This document shows, piece after piece, positions 6,149 through 9,531 of a stretch of DNA of 9,531 nt (position 1 is the stretch's first letter; each line of letters starts with the position of its first letter). Origin of the DNA: Nitrospirota bacterium. Its GTDB lineage: Bacteria > Nitrospirota > Nitrospiria > SBBL01 > Manganitrophaceae. Made by a program: the position numbers and the translations under genes. The notes beneath the pieces were generated by a model. The model saw only the letters and a program-made list of their open reading frames with translations, did not search any database and was not told the DNA's origin. Location: positions 1-9,531 of the forward strand of contig JAHFEM010000037.1 in assembly GCA_023248505.1 (NCBI GenBank). The letters run 5' to 3'.

Positions 6149-7702
6149 ATGAAACTTTCGGAAAAATCAATTACACTCACACCTCTGAAGGAGAATTCTT
6201 TAATTGGTAAGCAGGCTCTAAGTTTGGCCGGTCTTCTATTATTTGCTCTGGTCTTTTGCTATGCCAAGGTATTTATGACCTTGGCGCGCCTGTGGTGGAC
6301 CAACGACGTCTATTCGTATGGCTTCCTCATCCCCTGTATCAGCCTTTATCTGATTTGGATCCAAAGAGAGAAGCTAACCGAGATTGCGCCGGCTCCGGAA
6401 TTTTTGAAGGGGCTTCTTTTATTATTGGCCGGCTTATCGATGCTTGTCGTCGGACAAGCCAGCAGGACGAGCCTACTTGAAGAGCTCTCGCTGATCATTA
6501 CTCTGGCGGGGGCGGTCCTCCTGATGCTGGGGAGGGGGCTCCTTTATCCTCTCTTGTTCCCAATCGCCTATCTTATTTTTATGATTCCCGTTTGGGGAGC
6601 GATTACGGATCGGCTTCATCTCCCCTTCCAGCTTTTTTCGGCGAATCTTGGGGTGAAGCTTCTCCACTTCATCGGCATTCCTGCATACCGTCAGGGCATT
6701 TACATCGAATTGCCGAATATCATCCTGGAGGTCGCCGATGTCTGTAGCGGGGTCAATTATCTGATTGCGGTGATCGCCATCGGAATCCCGATGGCCTATC
6801 TTTTCCTCAGCGGATGGTGGAGAAGGACGCTTCTTCTTGGGTTTGCTGTCGCTGTTGCTGCCTTCAGCAATGCCATTCGGGTCGCCCTGATAGGAACGCT
6901 TTCTTACTACGGTATCGGAGGAGATCTTCACGGCCCTTTCCATGTCTTGCAAGGACTTTCCGTTTCCATGATCGGCTACGTGGCGCTTTTTGGGGGGGTA
7001 TGGGTTCTGTCTAAGCCCTCCGCGCCGGCATTATCAGACAAGGCGCCGAATCCGGAAATGCCGAGGCCGGCTGTAAAAAAGAATGAGCTGGCCTATCTCG
7101 GGCTCACCCTTTCCGCAATCTTGCTCTTGATGGGGAGCTACCTTCATTTCTACCAACGGTCATCCGTTCCATTGAAGATGACGCTGGAGCATTTCCCCAT
7201 GCAGATCGGGGAATGGGCCGGAAGAGAATCGCCGCCGGATTATTCTTTCTATCGCAACTTTGGAGTGGATCAAGAGCTTTCAAGAAGCTATCAAACCGTG
7301 ACCGGAGAGTCGATTCGTTTATATATCGGATATTATGAATTCCAGGATCAGGGAAAAAAACTGATCAATTATAAAGTCTCTGAACTTCATCGCGAGGCGG
7401 AAAAAATAAAAATAGAGGTCAACGGCCACAACGCAATCGAGGTGAACCGGGTGATCGAGGAAGGAGACCCAAAGAAGATGACCCTTTTTTGGTATAATTT
7501 ATACGGGCGATCCGTGGCCGATTGGTATCAGGCAAAGAAAGAGATGACGGTCGAATCTTTGCTAAGAGGGAGAACCGATGGCGCTGTCATTATGGTGACA
7601 GCTGATTTTTCTCACCAAGAGGATCTTGTGGAACGAATGGCTCACAGTGAAGCCTTTATAGACGCCATCAGACCTCTGCTTCCCCAATTCCTTCCGCAAT
7701 GA
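6149..7702 (+). CDS. Exosortase fused to an EpsI-type C-terminal domain
   Basis: A 517-residue membrane protein. Residues about 20-290 carry some eight hydrophobic segments and the exosortase catalytic set: Cys199 in ADVCSG, Arg244 in SNAIRV, and His265 (or His261) in HGPFHVLQG. Exosortases are transpeptidase-like proteases that process exported proteins with short C-terminal sorting tags. One more membrane segment (about 314-334) leads into an EpsI-type (DUF3485-like) domain, with FPMQIGEWAGR (349-359), RLYIGYYEFQDQG (390-402) and FWYNLYGR (447-454). The usual Cys-containing HSPxxCLPGxGW-like stretch of EpsI is absent; KKLINYKVSELHREA stands in its place. Neighbouring genes suggest the XrtA class, but other fused classes such as XrtD cannot be excluded. 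The ATG at 6149 has no clear Shine-Dalgarno sequence, and the 38-nt gap before it holds only a weak CTGAC/GTCAG pairing. Confidence 0.92.
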   Translation: MKLSEKSITLTPLKENSLIGKQALSLAGLLLFALVFCYAKVFMTLARLWWTNDVYSYGFLIPCISLYLIWIQREKLTEIAPAPEFLKGLLLLLAGLSMLVVGQASRTSLLEELSLIITLAGAVLLMLGRGLLYPLLFPIAYLIFMIPVWGAITDRLHLPFQLFSANLGVKLLHFIGIPAYRQGIYIELPNIILEVADVCSGVNYLIAVIAIGIPMAYLFLSGWWRRTLLLGFAVAVAAFSNAIRVALIGTLSYYGIGGDLHGPFHVLQGLSVSMIGYVALFGGVWVLSKPSAPALSDKAPNPEMPRPAVKKNELAYLGLTLSAILLLMGSYLHFYQRSSVPLKMTLEHFPMQIGEWAGRESPPDYSFYRNFGVDQELSRSYQTVTGESIRLYIGYYEFQDQGKKLINYKVSELHREAEKIKIEVNGHNAIEVNRVIEEGDPKKMTLFWYNLYGRSVADWYQAKKEMTVESLLRGRTDGAVIMVTADFSHQEDLVERMAHSEAFIDAIRPLLPQFLPQ

Positions 7703-8802
7703 GTCATGACAATAAAATAAATATAAATATCGTCACTTCGATGGAACAGTGGCAGGCGCTTTCCAAGGAGTGGGACGATCTTCTTCATCGGTCGGGATCG
7801 GATCGAGTCTTTCTCGCATGGGAATGGCTCTACTCCTGGGCTGAATGCTTCGTTAAAGCAGACCGTGCGCTCTATATTTTAACTGTTTACAATGAGGATA
7901 CCCTCATTGGCATCGCTCCCTGGTGTATACGTAAAGTGCGATTCAGCGGATTTTCGATGAGGCAAATCGAATTTCTCGGGACGCCGGAAGCGGGGTCAGA
8001 CTATCTGGACGTTTTCGCAAAAAAGGGAAAAGAGAAAGAAGTCGCCCGGTCTATTTATCGTTTCCTTTTTGGCGAGGCCTCGTCTCAATGGGATTGCTTC
8101 GGATTTTTGGATATTCCTTCGGAGTCCTTATTCCTTCTTCATTTCATGGAGCAGATGCGGGAGGACGGAAAGTATATGGAAGTGGAAGCGGGGGCCTTTT
8201 GCCCTTCCCTCGCTATTCCAAAAACCCGCGAAGATTTCCTGGCGCGGTTGTCTCCCAACCGGAGACAACAATACTTAAGGCACATAAGGATTCTGGAACG
8301 AGAAGGGGTGGTCCGCCATGACTCCTTTAAATTGGAGAAGGCCGGACAAGCGCTTAAGGATTTCGGGGAGCTTTACCGGCAGCGGTGGAACAATGCAGAC
8401 GAGCTCCTTCTTTTCCTTGAGAAGCTTTTCCTCCATTTCCAAGGGGAGGACAAGGTTCGGCTTGATCTTTTGAGTGTAAATGGGAAAAACATCGCGGGAC
8501 TTCTGCATTTACGGTGCGGGGAGAGTCTCTTGATGTATCTGATGGCGGTGGACCACTCGTTTAATAAAAACATCAGTATTGGAAATATCGTCGTTGGATT
8601 ATCGATTGAAAAGGCCGTCGCGGAAGGGTTATCCGAATATAATTTTCTCAAAGGATACGAAGAATACAAGTTTCACTGGGCCGACAAGGGAGATCGCTCG
8701 CTTGGCTTCTTTTTTTATAAACGAAGATTGCCTCTGATGGTTTGGTTGGCCGTCCGATTTTTTAAATCCATGGCTAAGATTCTGGTGAGACAGAGTCGAT
8801 GA
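7699..8802 (+). CDS. GNAT-fold acyltransferase of the CelD/BcsL (FemAB-like) type
   Basis: A 367-residue protein with no signal peptide. Early hallmarks are FLAWEWLYSWAECF (38-51) and IGIAPW (70-75), as in the CelD/BcsL group. The acyltransferase core covers about residues 175-340: RLSPNRRQQYLRHIRILE (183-200), the ELYRQRW helix (224-230), IAGLLHLRCGE (265-275), and NFLKGYEEYKFHW (315-327), a pattern close to what PF13480 proteins show at this position. Members are believed to transfer acyl or aminoacyl groups onto sugars of surface polysaccharides. The start codon overlaps the exosortase stop as ATGA, without its own Shine-Dalgarno sequence, so expression probably depends on translational coupling. 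The exact donor and acceptor are unknown. It is distinct in sequence from the FemAB-like gene that follows, so the pair is not a recent tandem duplication. Confidence 0.87.
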   Translation: MSHDNKININIVTSMEQWQALSKEWDDLLHRSGSDRVFLAWEWLYSWAECFVKADRALYILTVYNEDTLIGIAPWCIRKVRFSGFSMRQIEFLGTPEAGSDYLDVFAKKGKEKEVARSIYRFLFGEASSQWDCFGFLDIPSESLFLLHFMEQMREDGKYMEVEAGAFCPSLAIPKTREDFLARLSPNRRQQYLRHIRILEREGVVRHDSFKLEKAGQALKDFGELYRQRWNNADELLLFLEKLFLHFQGEDKVRLDLLSVNGKNIAGLLHLRCGESLLMYLMAVDHSFNKNISIGNIVVGLSIEKAVAEGLSEYNFLKGYEEYKFHWADKGDRSLGFFFYKRRLPLMVWLAVRFFKSMAKILVRQSR

Positions 8803-9531
8803 AGATTGCTCTGTACCAACCTAAAGATCTCGCCCGATGGGAAGATTATGTAAAAAGCGCCCCGACAGCAACCCTTTATCACCAGATCGGTTGGAAGCGG
8901 GTGGTTGAAAAGAGTTTCGGCCAGAGAACGTACTACTGGCATGCGGAGGATCGGTTAGGAAATATCCGAGGGGTTCTTCCTGCCGTTCACCTCAAAAGCT
9001 TTCTTTTCGGAAGTTTTATGGTCTCGCTTCCCTATTTTAATTATGGCGGCATCTGCGCCGAAGATGATTCCATAAAGGCCGCTTTGTTGGAAGAGGCCAT
9101 CCAATGGGCCAAGAAAGAAGGGATATCCCATATCGAATTGAGGCATGATGCCCTTTTGAATGCCGATCTTCCCTACAAAACCGCGAAAGTATCGATGCGG
9201 CTTACCCTTCCATCCAGCGGCGATGAACTTTTTAAGACGTTCGATGCCAAGCTCAGAAGTCAAATTCGGAGGCCGACGAAAGATGGGATGGTCTCCAAAA
9301 TCGGTAAAATAGAAGAGCTCGACAGTTTCTATGCGGTCTTCTCTGAGAATATGCGCGACCTCGGGACACCCGTTTATCCCAAGGTGTTTTTTAAGAATAT
9401 CCTGGAGACATTTCCGGACACCAGCTGGATCGGCACTGTTTATCAAGGGCCGCTTCCGGTTGCTTCCGGGTTTCTGATCGGATTTCGGGAAACGCTGGAG
9501 ATTCCATGGGCGTCTTCGCTTAAAGCCTACA
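8799..9531 (+). CDS. FemAB-like protein, XrtA/PEP-CTERM-associated (3' end missing)
   Basis: The frame opens at ATG 8799, overlapping the previous stop by four bases (ATGA), and is still open at the window end after 244 codons. A weak GGTGAG site lies at 8784-8789. Recognisable blocks are LYHQIGWKRVVEKSFG (26-41), SLPYFNYGGI (76-85), KLRSQIRRPTKDG (151-163), FSENMRDLGTPVYPKVFF (181-198) and EIPWASSLKAY (234-244), which match my memory of the FemAB-like protein specific to XrtA/PEP-CTERM loci. The usual length is about 330-350 residues, so around 90-100 residues lie beyond the window. FemAB-fold proteins transfer aminoacyl or acyl groups to amino sugars or peptides; here a modification of the exopolysaccharide or its precursor is likely, but the donor is unknown. 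Subfamily assignment is strong, function only inferred. Confidence 0.92.
   Translation, partial: MKIALYQPKDLARWEDYVKSAPTATLYHQIGWKRVVEKSFGQRTYYWHAEDRLGNIRGVLPAVHLKSFLFGSFMVSLPYFNYGGICAEDDSIKAALLEEAIQWAKKEGISHIELRHDALLNADLPYKTAKVSMRLTLPSSGDELFKTFDAKLRSQIRRPTKDGMVSKIGKIEELDSFYAVFSENMRDLGTPVYPKVFFKNILETFPDTSWIGTVYQGPLPVASGFLIGFRETLEIPWASSLKAY

Noticed and set aside
8955..9446. Minus-strand frame of 163 codons
   Set aside because: Lies wholly antisense to the FemAB-like gene, whose protein sequence is clearly recognisable on the + strand.

Overview
The window is part of an exopolysaccharide/exosortase (EpsH/XrtA-type, PEP-CTERM-like) locus from a Gram-negative bacterium. All genes found lie on the + strand. 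This gene set (a deacetylase with a DUF3473-like tail, an exosortase-associated acyl-CoA ligase, an exosortase fused to EpsI, and an XrtA-associated FemAB-like protein) is known from environmental Gram-negatives such as Proteobacteria and Nitrospirota. I cannot place the species from sequence alone; a Nitrospirota-like or deltaproteobacteria-like organism with mid-range G+C is only a guess.

Layout: (i) up to 749, the 3' part of a NodB-type polysaccharide deacetylase cut by the window start; (ii) 750-983, a 234-nt non-coding gap with at least four short hairpins; (iii) 984-4926, an AsnB-type amidotransferase, an AMP-forming acyl-CoA ligase joined to it by a 1-nt stop/start overlap, a gap with two hairpins, and an acyl carrier protein; (iv) 4923-5093, a 56-codon ORF whose start resembles the N-terminus of an adenylating ligase and is probably a remnant; (v) 5130-6110, an NAD-synthase-family ATP pyrophosphatase with an internal expansion; (vi) 6149-7702, an exosortase/EpsI fusion; (vii) 7699-8802 and 8799 to the window end, two GNAT/FemAB-fold proteins, each overlapping the previous gene by 4 nt (ATGA).

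How the genes may work together: the deacetylase and the two FemAB/GNAT-fold proteins would modify sugars of an envelope polysaccharide. The ligase and carrier protein would activate and carry a carboxylic acid. The two PP-loop enzymes (AsnB-like and NadE-like) are of the type that adenylate a carboxylate for amide formation. The exosortase would cleave C-terminally tagged exported proteins at the membrane. The AsnB/ligase/ACP/NadE-like block looks like a cassette for adding an acyl or amide group to the polysaccharide; its chemistry is not established by the sequence and is the most interesting open question here. No tRNA, rRNA, CRISPR array, insertion sequence or phage gene was seen.
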